Source of the DNA: an uncultured Bacilli bacterium
Lineage (GTDB): Bacteria; Bacillota_I; Bacilli_A; Izemoplasmatales; UBA1188
Direction: 5' to 3'
DNA length: 45,693 bases
Assembly: GCA_905235635.1 (NCBI GenBank)
Contig: CAJOMC010000013.1
Location: 1-45,693 of the forward strand
Of the stretch, positions 34,118 to 45,200 are shown in pieces (positions within the stretch are counted from its first letter, which is position 1; each line of letters opens with the position of its first letter). The notes beneath the pieces are model-generated. The model was not told the origin of the DNA. It worked only from the letters and a program-made list of their open reading frames with translations, and made no database searches. The translations under genes were made by a program, and so were the position numbers.

Positions 34118-34780
34118 ATGTTTTACTCAATCGCTATTGATGGTCCTGCGGGCAGTGGAAAATCCACAGTCGCAAAAGAAGTCGCAAAATCACTTAAATA
34201 TACTTACATTGATACTGGCGCTATGTACCGCGCGATTACTTTAAAAGCCCTTAATCTAGGTATCAATAATTTAGCGATTGAAGAAAACTATTCATTCATA
34301 TACGACACTAAACTAGAATTCAGAAACAATTTAATGTTTATGGATGGTGTTGATGTATCAAAAGATATCCGTACTGAAAAAGTAGTAAAGAATGTATCAC
34401 TTGTCTCCTCACTTAAATGTGTTAGAGATAAACTAGTTATTATGCAACGAGAAATGGCTAAAAGTGATAACGTTATTATGGATGGGCGTGATATAGGCAC
34501 AAATGTGCTAAAGGATGCGACACTTAAGGTATTTTTAAATGCCGCAATAGACGTTAGAGCCTTAAGAAGATATTACGAACTTAAAGAATCTGGCTCTGAT
34601 GTAACTTACGATGATACTATAATCGACATTATCAGAAGAGATAATTTTGATTCAAATAGATTACATAATCCTTTAAAAAAGGCGGATGACGCTATTGAAC
34701 TTGATACCTCTTTATATACTGTCGAGGAAGTTAGAGACAATATTATTAAAATTTTCAAGGAGCTTATAAGAAATGAGTAG
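34118..34780 (+). CDS. cmk: Cytidylate kinase
   Basis: Phosphorylates CMP and dCMP to the diphosphates. 220 residues with P-loop GPAGSGKS (K15), TGAMYRAIT, MDGRDIGTNVL and RDNFDSNR. ATG 34118 is chosen over ATG 34112 by ribosome-site spacing. It overlaps the following S1-protein gene by 8 nt, the conserved cmk-ypfD-der cluster of Firmicutes. Confidence 0.96.
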   Translation: MFYSIAIDGPAGSGKSTVAKEVAKSLKYTYIDTGAMYRAITLKALNLGINNLAIEENYSFIYDTKLEFRNNLMFMDGVDVSKDIRTEKVVKNVSLVSSLKCVRDKLVIMQREMAKSDNVIMDGRDIGTNVLKDATLKVFLNAAIDVRALRRYYELKESGSDVTYDDTIIDIIRRDNFDSNRLHNPLKKADDAIELDTSLYTVEEVRDNIIKIFKELIRNE

Positions 34781-36137
34781 CTTAAGAGTAGGAATGATCA
34801 CTACAGGTACAGTTGTCTTAGTAGAAGATAACCGTGCATTTGTCCAAGTAGGGGGCAAAACAGAAGGAATTATTTATAAGGAGTATTATACTAAAAATCA
34901 CAAAGAGATTAATTCTTTAACAAGTGTCTTAAAAGAAGGTGATTCTATTAGAGTAGAAGTAATGAAGGTAAGTGATTCCCAAATTCTTTTAAGCCGTATT
35001 TCTATTGAAGAAAGAGAAAAAAGAGATAAATTAATCAGAAAGATTATGACTAAGCGTCCTTTTACCGCATCAGTTAAGAAAGTAGTAGAAGGTGGACTTC
35101 TTCTTCAAAAAGATGATGTTAATTTATTCTTACCAGATAATTATATTGATTTAAATAGAGAATTTGACAAATCAACTTTAGTTGGCACAGATACTAAAGT
35201 GTTATTTGTGAGAACTGAAGAAGATGAAAGAGGAAAAACCAAATTTGTAGTTTCGAGAAAACAAGTTCAATTCTCTGAAGAAAGACAAAGAAGACAAAAA
35301 GAATTTGATTCAGTAAATGTTGATGATGTATATGATGCGACAGTTGAAAGACTAGTATCTTTTGGTGCATTTGCTAAATTAAATTATTGTGAGGGGCTAG
35401 TTCCTTTATCTGAAATATCACACTATCACATTAAAGATGCATCTGAAATCTTAAATGTAGGTGATACTATCAAAGTTAAAGTAATCAAGAAAACTGATAC
35501 AAAGATTCAATTCTCAAAGAAAGCATTAGAAGAAAAACCATGGGAAGTATTCTCACATGAACATAAAGCGGGTGATGTAATCCCTGTAAAAGTCGTTAAA
35601 AAGAGTGAAAACTTTATACTTTGTGAAGCCGCAAGAGATGTTGTTGGTATTCTAAATAGAGCGGATTATTCATGGAAAAAGGATGATAATTTTGCAGGTA
35701 CAGTTGAAGTTGGAGATGAAATCAATCTTCAAATTACTTATCTCGATGCTTCTAAAGAGAGAATGCATTTATCTAAAAAACATCTTGAATATAATCCATG
35801 GATGGATGTCAAATTTTCACCTCACGAAATAGTACTTGGCACTGTACTTAGATTCACAAATAGTGGCGCTATTATTAAGGTTGGAAATGTTGAAGGAACT
35901 CTTCCTGATAAAGAAGCTTTTGATGGTCAAAAGAAAGCCCAAGAAGTACTAAAAGAGGGAGAAGCATTATCGTTTGAAGTTTTGAAATGCGATCCTGATA
36001 GATGGCAATTAATTCTTTCACTTAAATCAATCGAAGATAAGAAAAATCAAGAAATCATTGAAAAATACATGAACGAGAATGTATCTTCTTCATCATCAAT
36101 CGGTGAACTTCTTGGTGAGATTAAACCAGAAAAGTAA
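34773..36137 (+). CDS. S1-domain RNA-binding protein (RpsA/YpfD-like)
   Basis: 454 residues with about five S1-type OB folds: roughly 5-75, 90-165, 187-255 (the best preserved, YDATVERLVSFGAFAKL...EGLVPLSEIS), 265-335 and 348-425. It corresponds to the ribosomal protein S1 homologue placed after cmk in Firmicutes, which binds RNA but is shorter than the Gram-negative S1 and is not always on the ribosome. Overlaps cmk by 8 nt. Confidence 0.9.
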   Translation: MSSLRVGMITTGTVVLVEDNRAFVQVGGKTEGIIYKEYYTKNHKEINSLTSVLKEGDSIRVEVMKVSDSQILLSRISIEEREKRDKLIRKIMTKRPFTASVKKVVEGGLLLQKDDVNLFLPDNYIDLNREFDKSTLVGTDTKVLFVRTEEDERGKTKFVVSRKQVQFSEERQRRQKEFDSVNVDDVYDATVERLVSFGAFAKLNYCEGLVPLSEISHYHIKDASEILNVGDTIKVKVIKKTDTKIQFSKKALEEKPWEVFSHEHKAGDVIPVKVVKKSENFILCEAARDVVGILNRADYSWKKDDNFAGTVEVGDEINLQITYLDASKERMHLSKKHLEYNPWMDVKFSPHEIVLGTVLRFTNSGAIIKVGNVEGTLPDKEAFDGQKKAQEVLKEGEALSFEVLKCDPDRWQLILSLKSIEDKKNQEIIEKYMNENVSSSSSIGELLGEIKPEK

Positions 36138-36142
36138 AGGAC

Positions 36143-36172
36143 TATAAAAAGGCCACTTTAGGCCTTTTTATA
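36143..36172 (+). terminator. Terminator between the S1 gene and der
   Basis: TATAAAAAGGCC (36143-36154) pairs with GGCCTTTTTATA (36161-36172) around ACTTTA. der starts 12 nt after it. Confidence 0.85.
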
Positions 36173-36184
36173 TGAGAAAATAGT

Positions 36185-37495
36185 ATGTATCCAAAAGTTG
36201 CGATAGTAGGTAGACCGAATGTAGGTAAGTCACAAATTTTTAATAGAATGGTAGGCGCTCGTCAATCAATAGTTGACGATTTTTATGGTTTAACTAGAGA
36301 TAGATTATATGGCGATGCTGAATGGAGAGGTTTTAATTTTAAAGTTATTGATACGGGTGGTATTGAAATAAAAGACACCACATTCCAAAAAGAGATTAAA
36401 GCTCAGGTAGAAATCGCAATTGAAGAGGCTGATGTGATCATTTTTGTGCTTGATATTAGAGGCCAAATTACTGATGATGATTATATGATTGCATCAATGC
36501 TAAAAAAGTCAAAAAAACCAGTTGTTGTTGCACTCAATAAAGCTGATAATCAAGACATTGCTCAAAATATGTATGACTTTTATTCTTTAGGATTTGGCTC
36601 TTTGTATGCAGTATCTGGGATTCACTCTCAGGGGCTTGGTGATATGCTTGATGAAGTTGTATCATATTTTAAAGATAAAACCGATGAAGAGTCAAAAGAA
36701 GATAATAAGATTAAGATTGCTATTATTGGTAGACCTAATGTAGGTAAATCTTCTCTCACAAACGCATTAATCCATGAAAATAGAGTAATTTCATCTCCAA
36801 TCGAGGGAACTACTACAGATTCAATAGATACTGAATTTGAGCGAGATGGTAAAACCTATACAATAATTGATACCGCTGGAATGAGAAAAAGAGGGAAAAT
36901 TTTCCAAGGTGTTGAAAAATATTCTGTCCTAAGAGCGCTTGAGTCAATTGAAAGAGCGAATATCTGTTTGGTTGTTATTGATGCATCAAAGGGTATTATT
37001 GAAAATGATCTTCATATCGCAGGGTTTGCAAAAGATGCAGGTAAAGGCATTATTATTGTAGTTAATAAATGGGATATGATAGAAAAAGATGAACATACTA
37101 TGGATGAATGGAGAGCGTTCCTTAAAGAAGAATTTAAATTTATTTCATATGCTCCAATAGTCTTTGTTTCAAGTTTAACTCGACAAAGAGTAGATACAAT
37201 TTACCCAATTGTTGATAAGGTTTATGAAAACATCAATAAGAGAATAAGCACATCACTTATGAATGATTGCATCACTGATGCAGTTCTCTTAAATGAACCA
37301 AAAGAATATAAAGGTGTAAAACTAAGAATTTATTATACAGCCCAGGTTTCAGTAAACCCACCTACCTTTGTATTTTTCGTAAATGATCCTGAAGCCATTC
37401 ACTTTTCATATGAAAGATATCTTGAAAATAGGATAAGAGAATCTTTTGATTTTACCGGAACTCCAATTAAATTGATATTAAGAAAGAGGTCATAG
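36185..37495 (+). CDS. der: Ribosome-associated GTPase Der (EngA)
   Basis: Tandem GTPase required for 50S subunit assembly. 436 residues: G domain 1 with GRPNVGKS (9-16), DTGGIE, NKAD; G domain 2 with a second GRPNVGKS near residue 180, DTAGMRKRG, NKWD; and a C-terminal KH-like domain (VSVNPPTFVFFVNDPEAIHFSYERYLEN). Only GAGA-type purines precede the ATG, and a TATATG lies between terminator and start, so a short-leader promoter right after the hairpin is possible. Confidence 0.97.
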   Translation: MYPKVAIVGRPNVGKSQIFNRMVGARQSIVDDFYGLTRDRLYGDAEWRGFNFKVIDTGGIEIKDTTFQKEIKAQVEIAIEEADVIIFVLDIRGQITDDDYMIASMLKKSKKPVVVALNKADNQDIAQNMYDFYSLGFGSLYAVSGIHSQGLGDMLDEVVSYFKDKTDEESKEDNKIKIAIIGRPNVGKSSLTNALIHENRVISSPIEGTTTDSIDTEFERDGKTYTIIDTAGMRKRGKIFQGVEKYSVLRALESIERANICLVVIDASKGIIENDLHIAGFAKDAGKGIIIVVNKWDMIEKDEHTMDEWRAFLKEEFKFISYAPIVFVSSLTRQRVDTIYPIVDKVYENINKRISTSLMNDCITDAVLLNEPKEYKGVKLRIYYTAQVSVNPPTFVFFVNDPEAIHFSYERYLENRIRESFDFTGTPIKLILRKRS

Positions 37496-37505
37496 CCTCT
37501 TTTCT
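37483..37505 (+). terminator. Terminator overlapping the end of der
   Basis: AAAGAGG (37483-37489), loop TCATAG containing the der stop, CCTCTTT (37496-37502), then TCTTTTATTTTTT. Confidence 0.7.
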
Positions 37506-37525
37506 TTTATTTTTTATAAAAATAC

Positions 37526-37590
37526 TTTATTTTTAATTTTAAATGCTGTATAGTTAAAACTGAATTGTAAAACTAAGCGCAACACTTAGT
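37526..37590 (+). promoter_or_regulatory. Weak lgt promoter and leader hairpin
   Basis: TTTATT (37526-37531), 17-bp spacer, TATAGT (37549-37554) is a poor sigma-A match. The predicted 90-nt leader contains ACTAAG (37572-37577) paired with CTTAGT (37585-37590), a 6-bp hairpin with a 7-nt loop. Confidence 0.3.
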
Positions 37591-37650
37591 CAACTCAAAA
37601 TTAAACAAATCTATAGGTTTTTGATAAAGTTATACCAAGAGAAGAAAATA

Positions 37651-38574
37651 ATGTATCCCGAGATAAATATTGGCAATTTAACCATATATTCATATTCACT
37701 AATGATAGCGATAGGCGTAATTTTTGGAATGATTTATGCCTACTTTTTTGTTATTAAGTCTGAAAGAATTAGTGGTTCAACAACCCTAAGATTACTTCTA
37801 GTGTTTATTGTTGGTGGAATCTCAATGTATCTTGGTGCACTATTTTTCGATTCTCTTTTTCATTCAATAGAAGAAGGTACATTTGTATTTGGAGGTATTA
37901 CTTGGCTTGGTGGTGTAGTCACATCATTCCCAATTACAATACTTTTAATTCATAAATTTGTACCTGTTGCTAAGGGAAGAGCGCTTTATACCTTGTCAAT
38001 TTTTATTCCTTCTATTGTTCTCGCGCACGCATTCGGGCGCGTTGGATGCTTCCTTGCGGGATGCTGTTATGGAAAAGAAACAACGTCTGTGCTTGGAGTA
38101 ATCTTTCCGGGTATGACCACCCCGCATCTTCCAACTCAACTATTTGAAGCACTATTTGAGTTTTTACTCTTTATCTTCATGGTTCTAGTTAAGAAGAAGT
38201 ATAAAGGTCATGAACTTGAAATATACCTTTACTTTTACTCCGTCTTTAGATTCATAATTGAATTCTATAGAGGTGATGATAGAGGTTCATCCGGATTCTT
38301 CTTAAGTCCTGCACAAGTTTTAGATATATTATGTTTAGTGAGTGCCGTACTTATTAGTCTCTTCTATAGACAGAAAGTGTTTAAGAAATTATACGCTAAA
38401 TGTCTAATCTGGATAGATGAAGTTGAAAGAAACTATAGTAAGAAGAAAAACTATATTGAAATAATTCAAAGTCCAGAAAGTAAAATTAGAGAACTATTCG
38501 AGATGAAAGAGAAAGGTATTATAACTGAGGATGAATTTATCAAAAAGAAAACTCAGTTACTCAAAAAAATATAA
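37651..38574 (+). CDS. lgt: Prolipoprotein diacylglyceryl transferase Lgt with a C-terminal SHOCT-like tail
   Basis: Transfers diacylglyceryl from phosphatidylglycerol to the lipobox Cys of prolipoproteins. 307 residues, about seven membrane helices, Lgt signature HAFGRVGCFLAGCCYGKE, and the later RFIIEFYRGDDRG segment. After the last helix a soluble tail ends in KIRELFEMKEKGIITEDEFI and the following Lys-rich residues, which match the SHOCT motif (short helical oligomerisation domain); I do not know this as usual in Lgt. The frame is open to a TTG at 37621, but ATG 37651 begins right before the first conserved residues and has AGAGAAG upstream. Two large surface-protein genes follow. Confidence 0.92.
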   Translation: MYPEINIGNLTIYSYSLMIAIGVIFGMIYAYFFVIKSERISGSTTLRLLLVFIVGGISMYLGALFFDSLFHSIEEGTFVFGGITWLGGVVTSFPITILLIHKFVPVAKGRALYTLSIFIPSIVLAHAFGRVGCFLAGCCYGKETTSVLGVIFPGMTTPHLPTQLFEALFEFLLFIFMVLVKKKYKGHELEIYLYFYSVFRFIIEFYRGDDRGSSGFFLSPAQVLDILCLVSAVLISLFYRQKVFKKLYAKCLIWIDEVERNYSKKKNYIEIIQSPESKIRELFEMKEKGIITEDEFIKKKTQLLKKI

Positions 38575-38589
38575 GAGAGAGGTAATATT

Positions 38590-41500
38590 ATGGAACTTAC
38601 ACTAAATAGAGGAGTACTTGGACAGTATGATACTGGTTCAAGTCTTAGATATAAAGGCAAAGAAAAATATGTAGATAAATTTTTTGAATATGTAGCTGGG
38701 GCAATTGCGATTATTGCTGCAGTTGTTTTATTTTTTAGCTGCCTCGGTGCTTGTATGGGTTGTCAGTCAGTATTAAGCTGTTATGACGGATGTAGTTGTT
38801 CTTGTGCTAAAAATATTGTTCAAGCGTGCTATGATTCCGGTGAAGCTTGTAGAACTAGTGCTGGATGTAAGCCATCTAGCTCTTCATCATCTTCATCACA
38901 TAGTTGCACCCCTTCAACAACTACCTCAACCACAACATATAAAGCTATTAATGGTGTAACAGGCCAATATGACTACTGGTATGTTAAATCTTACAAGTCT
39001 GGCTGTAGAGTTGTTAGCACAGATATAGAAGAAGAATATGCTGTTGATGATACATACTGGAGGCTTGAAGGTATTTATACTAATTCAAAAATGAACAAAG
39101 AAGTAACACTTGAATCAATGAAACCAGGTAAAGTTTATTATACTAATTGGACAAAAATTGATGAAGGTGTTGAATATACTCTCTCATTCACTTTAAGCGG
39201 TCTTTCAGGTCAGTCATCTGTATTATCAACTCAACATGCAAATGTTGGCGCAGATATAATTGACTGGGATCAAGTTTGGAGCGATGTTTACTATAATCTT
39301 CCAGTAAGAGATAATTATGTATTTAAGGGCATTTACTATAATGATGTTCAGATAGTTGATGAATACGGAAATGTAAATACTGATTTTAATGGAGCATTCG
39401 ATCTAGAAACTTGGGGAATTATTCCTGGAAATAGAAAAGTTTCTGTTGAAATTAGATATGAACCTACTCAAATTAACGTTAAGTTTGTTTCTATCTTCAC
39501 AGATGAAACTATTACAGAAGGCGAATATGATTATGGTGCATCTCTTTATAGTATTATCTACTATAACAGCAAACTAAATGCTTATACGATTGATACATAT
39601 AATGTTGATGGTCGTGAATATTCACTTTATGACTTGCAGTGGATTAATCTTGAAAAAGATATTACTGTATACGTAGATGCTCATAAAGATTACTATAGCC
39701 TAAAGATTTATGATCTTGATGGCAACCTTATGGAAAATGGGTCAGTAAGATATAATACCTCTTATTTAGACATCATCATTCACGATTATTTATACTATTA
39801 TCTCTTAGAGCATGATGAAATTACTGGTTTCTCTTTCGATTCTTCATCTCAATCTAAAATTTATACACTTGAAGATTTAGAAGATATGGTAGTTACATCA
39901 GATGTGGTTTTATATCCTAGAGCCGTTAGGTTCTATACTATTGTTTTACATGTCGGAAATAGTGCTGAACAAACAAGAATTCCAGAAGAGAATCTAAATT
40001 TACCAACTCCAGAAAAAGAAGGATATACATTTGGTGGTTGGTACTTAACTCCTGAATTTATAGGAACACCTATTACTGAATTAAGTTACTGTATCAATAA
40101 TAATATTACTGACCTATACGCTAAACTTACAGGTCGTCAATATACTATTTATTTCTATGATGGAGTAATTGAAAATATTCCAGTAATTACTGAACTATAT
40201 ACTACGAGTGTAAACGATTATAAGAGCCTTCCAGGTGAAGACTCGTTTGATATTCCACAGGGATATACATTTGGCGGTGGATGGTATGATAGAGACGACG
40301 AAAACAAAACTCTAATCACCAAGATTGAAGCTGGTGATTCTGGTGATAAGTACTTAATCGCGGTTTTAATTCCTAATAAGTATAACGTTGTACTTCGTCC
40401 TGGAGATAACGGAACTCTTCCTACATCTGATAGAGTACAAGTTATTGATTACGGCTCAACACCAACTCTTCCTATATCTATGCCGAAAGAAGAAAAAAGA
40501 GATGGTTATGAATTTAAGGGTTATATGTATAATGGCACCCTCGTGACTGATTCTGAAGGTAAGTTCACTCAAAAGTTTACTGAAGAATTATTTGGCATGA
40601 CTTTCGCAGATTTCTCAGCATATGAAACTAATAGTATTAAATTAGATGCATGTATCGAAATCAAGAAGTTCAGTGTTACATTAATTAACCACGGTCAAAC
40701 TATATCAGTTCAAGAAGTTGCGTGGAGTAGTTACCCTACTCTTTCAAGTTTGCCAACTCCTCTACAGGGTGATGTATTTGATGGATGGAATAGAGATCCA
40801 GAAGCAACATTTGCTATGCCGCTTGAAGAAGTTGGGATTCAAGAAGATACAACTCTTTATGCAATCTATTCTAAAGTTAGTGTTAAGATTACCTATGTTA
40901 ATAAGGACGAAACTGTTAAAGATATCACTCTTCCTTCAGATGATACGGCATATATTAAATATTCAAAAGAAAAAGATACCCTTAACGCAGTATCTAAACC
41001 GGATTATTCACAAAATCCATATTATGAATTTGATGGATACTATTATGGTTCAATTAAAGTAGCTGATGAAACAGGTAAACTATTAATCAACTTTACCGAA
41101 ACATCATTAGGAATCACTTACGATACACTTGTTCAAGGTATTGAACTTGAAGTATCAAGCAAATTAAGGGAGTTTACTGTAATATTCTATGATAAGAATA
41201 ATCAATATGGTGAATCACAAACTCTTCACTATAATGACCACGTTACAAAACCAGAAGATCCAATTCCTAGAGATGGATATTCATTCACTTACTGGACTCT
41301 CTATAATAGCAGTAGTGAATTCAACTTTAACGCATACTCAGTACAGTCTAACATTAGTCTTTATAGTAATTATGTAGCTAATAAGTACACTATTAATTTA
41401 GAGGTTTTAGATTTCAAAGATAAATCTTCGGTTTCACTTCCTTATGCAACTTTAGAATTAACATATGATGGAAACATTCATATAAATAAACCTGCTTATC

Positions 41501-42165
41501 CTACTAGCAATGACTATGAGTTTGAATTTGTTGGCTACTATATTGGCGATAAAAAATTAACCGATGCAAACGGCGATGTACTTAATGATCTTAAATTTAA
41601 CATTAATTCACTAAGCTCTTATGGTGCTACAAATATCCAAAAATTCGAAGATCATATTACTGTTTCCGCTAAATATCAACCAAAACAATTTACTGTAACT
41701 TATTATGGTGTGAATAACACAAGCGTTTATCAGGAAAGAACAGTTTACTGGGGTAATTATGCAACATCTATTGAAGGACCACAAAAAGAAGGTTACATGT
41801 TTGTTGGCTGGGGTAAATATCAATCAAACGATACATTATATGACTTTACAAATAATACAGTTAAGAATAATTTGGTTTTATATCCTAAATACACAAACAA
41901 GGTTAGTGTAAACCTCTATGCACAAGATGGTATAAACCCTTTAACAACATTTCAAATTAATTATGGACAGCCACTTGTTATTAGTAATGATGTCTATAAT
42001 AGTACCGGTGTTCGTGAATGGTATTTGCGCGAAGATCCAACTGAAATTATTGCTGAATGGGTACCTGAAGACGGAATATATATTATTTATCCACATTCTT
42101 GGTCATCTACATTTACAACTAATAGTGTAATTGGCGAAATCAATCTAATCGCTGGTTCTAACTAA
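38590..42165 (+). CDS. Large InlB B-repeat surface protein with a Cys-rich neck
   Basis: 1191 residues. About 30 polar residues, then one helix (VAGAIAIIAAVVLFF, 35-49), then 11 cysteines between 51 and 106, Ser-rich and Thr-rich linkers, and a long region of InlB B-repeat / Listeria-Bacteroides repeat type units, for example GYTFGGWYLTPEFIGTPITE, DVFDGWNRDPEATFAMPLEE and GYMFVGWGKYQSNDTLYDFT. Such repeats are beta-rich stalks of surface proteins. There is no lipobox, LPXTG or C-terminal anchor, so it should be held by the N-terminal helix with the repeats outside. Starts 15 nt after lgt behind GAGAGAGG. Confidence 0.85.
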   Translation: MELTLNRGVLGQYDTGSSLRYKGKEKYVDKFFEYVAGAIAIIAAVVLFFSCLGACMGCQSVLSCYDGCSCSCAKNIVQACYDSGEACRTSAGCKPSSSSSSSSHSCTPSTTTSTTTYKAINGVTGQYDYWYVKSYKSGCRVVSTDIEEEYAVDDTYWRLEGIYTNSKMNKEVTLESMKPGKVYYTNWTKIDEGVEYTLSFTLSGLSGQSSVLSTQHANVGADIIDWDQVWSDVYYNLPVRDNYVFKGIYYNDVQIVDEYGNVNTDFNGAFDLETWGIIPGNRKVSVEIRYEPTQINVKFVSIFTDETITEGEYDYGASLYSIIYYNSKLNAYTIDTYNVDGREYSLYDLQWINLEKDITVYVDAHKDYYSLKIYDLDGNLMENGSVRYNTSYLDIIIHDYLYYYLLEHDEITGFSFDSSSQSKIYTLEDLEDMVVTSDVVLYPRAVRFYTIVLHVGNSAEQTRIPEENLNLPTPEKEGYTFGGWYLTPEFIGTPITELSYCINNNITDLYAKLTGRQYTIYFYDGVIENIPVITELYTTSVNDYKSLPGEDSFDIPQGYTFGGGWYDRDDENKTLITKIEAGDSGDKYLIAVLIPNKYNVVLRPGDNGTLPTSDRVQVIDYGSTPTLPISMPKEEKRDGYEFKGYMYNGTLVTDSEGKFTQKFTEELFGMTFADFSAYETNSIKLDACIEIKKFSVTLINHGQTISVQEVAWSSYPTLSSLPTPLQGDVFDGWNRDPEATFAMPLEEVGIQEDTTLYAIYSKVSVKITYVNKDETVKDITLPSDDTAYIKYSKEKDTLNAVSKPDYSQNPYYEFDGYYYGSIKVADETGKLLINFTETSLGITYDTLVQGIELEVSSKLREFTVIFYDKNNQYGESQTLHYNDHVTKPEDPIPRDGYSFTYWTLYNSSSEFNFNAYSVQSNISLYSNYVANKYTINLEVLDFKDKSSVSLPYATLELTYDGNIHINKPAYPTSNDYEFEFVGYYIGDKKLTDANGDVLNDLKFNINSLSSYGATNIQKFEDHITVSAKYQPKQFTVTYYGVNNTSVYQERTVYWGNYATSIEGPQKEGYMFVGWGKYQSNDTLYDFTNNTVKNNLVLYPKYTNKVSVNLYAQDGINPLTTFQINYGQPLVISNDVYNSTGVREWYLREDPTEIIAEWVPEDGIYIIYPHSWSSTFTTNSVIGEINLIAGSN

Positions 42166-42200
42166 AAAATATAAAACATCCTATAAGGAGGAAATAATAA

Positions 42201-45200
42201 ATGAAAAAAACAATCAAAATATTAGGAGTAATATTTGCACTTGTTGCAACATTTGCACTAGGTGCTTGTGTTCCTAAAAATGTAGCACCAGATACTGTTG
42301 ATGCTACAACAATCAGATATGATGGCTCTAAATTTACTTGGGGAGCTGCTAAAAATGCAGATTCTTATAAAGTGGTTGTAGGACTAGACGGTAATGAAGG
42401 TAGCGAAGTATCTGTTGCTACCCCAGCCTATGCTAAAACAGCTAGTGAAAAGGTTAGTTCAGTGTCTATCAGTATCGTATCTGTTAATGCTACATCTGGC
42501 AAAACAAGCGATCAAGTATCAGCTACATTTACTAAACTTGATACCATCACAGATGTTACATTCGATGCCGATGGCGTTATGAGTTGGTCAGATATCGAAG
42601 GCGCCAACGCATATTTAGTTAATATTGATGGCAAAGATTATGAAACTGTTGATACAAGTTATAGTGATTTCCCTAGAGGAAAACAAATTAGTATTAAAGT
42701 AAAACCTATCACTACAGATGGTTCAACATATTCATTCTATTCAAAAGCTGTATCTAAAATGTATCTCGCAGCTCCAACAAATATTAAATTTGATGGTGCT
42801 ACAATCTCTTGGGTAGGCAATAGTTACGCTTCTTCATATGAAATTCATATTAATGGTTCTTTAACTGCAAACGGAATTAAAGTATCATCATATGCATATG
42901 ATGCCAAAGGAGACTCATTTGAAGTACAACTTAGATCTATTGGTGATGGTCAATCTACTTTCACATCTCCATATAGTGATGAGGTAAGATATACTTACTT
43001 AGAGACTATAGAAGAAGTTAGAGTTGATAATGGCAAAGTTGTATGGGATGCAATTGAAGGCGCTGATTCATATAAAGTTAAACTTGGAAACGGATCCGTT
43101 CAAGAAGTTACTACACCTGAATTTGCAGTTTCTGCAGGTGTATCTGTTTCATTACAAATTCAACCTACAGTTTCAGAAGGAAATTTCTTCTCTAGTTGGT
43201 CTAATACAACAACAGTATTTGTATTCCCATCTCCAGCTGTTAACTGGCAAACAGGTATCAACTTATCTGATGGTGAAGCACGTACATGTATCACATGGCC
43301 TGGTGCAACTGGTCAAGTTGCAGGATACACTGTTAGAGTTACTTATTTAGCTGATGGCACTGCCACTAATTTAAAGGAGTCTAATGAATATCAAGTATCA
43401 AAAGATCACAATTCTTTTGACTATGGTTTTAGTGAAGTTGGTACATATACTCTAGAAGTTAAATTGAATGCTGATAAGACTAGTGGTGTTTACTATGATT
43501 CTGCATATTCTAATCCAATTACAGTTGTAAGAATTCCTGGACCACAAAAGGCTTTAACTCCTGTAACAAGTACTGCAGATAATTTCTATGCTGGTTTCGA
43601 TATTCACTACTTAACAGATAGTCGCGCTGAAGCCTATAAATTAATTGCTGAAGGTACTGAAGTTAATGGACGTACATCTAATACAAACGTTCTTCATGTC
43701 CCTACAGCAGATTGGGAGAATTATAGAGATGGCGCTGAATTAACATTCCAGGTACAAGCTCTTGGCAAAGGTAAAACTACTGTCAATAATATGACTTATG
43801 TTTATCTTGATTCTTTAACAAGAGATAATTTATCAGTTAATGTAACAATTCTAGCTGCACCAAAGAATATATCGTTTGAGGGCGCGCTAGCATCTTGGGA
43901 ACCGGTTCCTGGTGCTTCTTATTATTGCTTACAATTAAATGGTTCAGCAGAAGTAGATTTCCCTAGATATGATTTTGAAACTTCTATGCAACCAGGTGAA
44001 TCTAAGTTTACAGTTTGGTCAAAAGGTAATGGCGAAGCTACTCTTCCATCTCCAAAATCTGAAGAATATACAGTTGTCAGACTTCAAAGCCCAACTGATT
44101 TAAAAATTTCAACTACTTTAGATGAAAATAAATTATCTTGGACTGAAGTAAATCATGCATCAAGTTATCAAGCTTACTTTAACGGCGAATCAGTAGCTGT
44201 TCCTATTGCTAACAATGATTCAATCGCTGATTTTATTAGTACTACCGGTTTAACTGTAGACTTAATTGCTGTTGCTGATACTTATGATTCCCAAAACAAT
44301 AAGAAGTATTATGTATCAAGTCCAAAGATGTCACAACCTAAGGTATTTATTAAACTTCAAACTCCTACATTTGGTGGCGTACTTGTTCAAGGTGGCTACC
44401 TATTATGGAATGCATCTGGAAACGTTGATACATCTCAATATACTCCAGATTATAGAATTTGGAATTATAATTCTGGTGCACCTTTAGCTGTTACAGGTAT
44501 GTATAAAGCTTCTCAATTCCCAATTGGAGGTGAAGGTGGTGCTATTCCTGATCAAAATAATACATTTGCAGTACAAGCACTAGGCGATGGAGATACTTGG
44601 ATTAACTCTGATCTTTCTCAAACAGTAACATTCTGGTATCTTGATACTCCAAAAGTAGAAAGAGGAGGCAACAATTATACTTGGGGTTTAGTTCTCAATG
44701 CCGTTTCATACGATGTATATATCGAAGGTAAATTAGTAAAAACTCTTGCTCAAGGAACTGAAACCATGAAATATCCTGTTGATTTACAATATTTCCCTTC
44801 AACTAATAAAACCTATAATATTCAAGTAATTGCAAGAGGTGACAATGGTGTTTCTATCGTTGATTCAAATATTAAAGCAGGTGAAAATGAGATTACTCAA
44901 GTAACCAAGATGGCTTCAGAACCTACATACACATTCTCATACCCTAATGATCAATATGTAAAAGATAGCCCATTAACTTTAAGTATCATCGTACCATCTG
45001 ATTATACATATGGTTATAAATATAGTGTTGGTGGAGCAGAATCTGCTGAAACAACTGAATTATCGTACTCTTATATACCAAATTCAACTGGAACACTTGG
45101 ACTATCTGTATGGGCTACAGGTGGTGTATTCGATAATGATGGAAATTTATATATTCCATCAGATCATTCAAATAAATCAGTTACCTTACTTGATGGTGTA

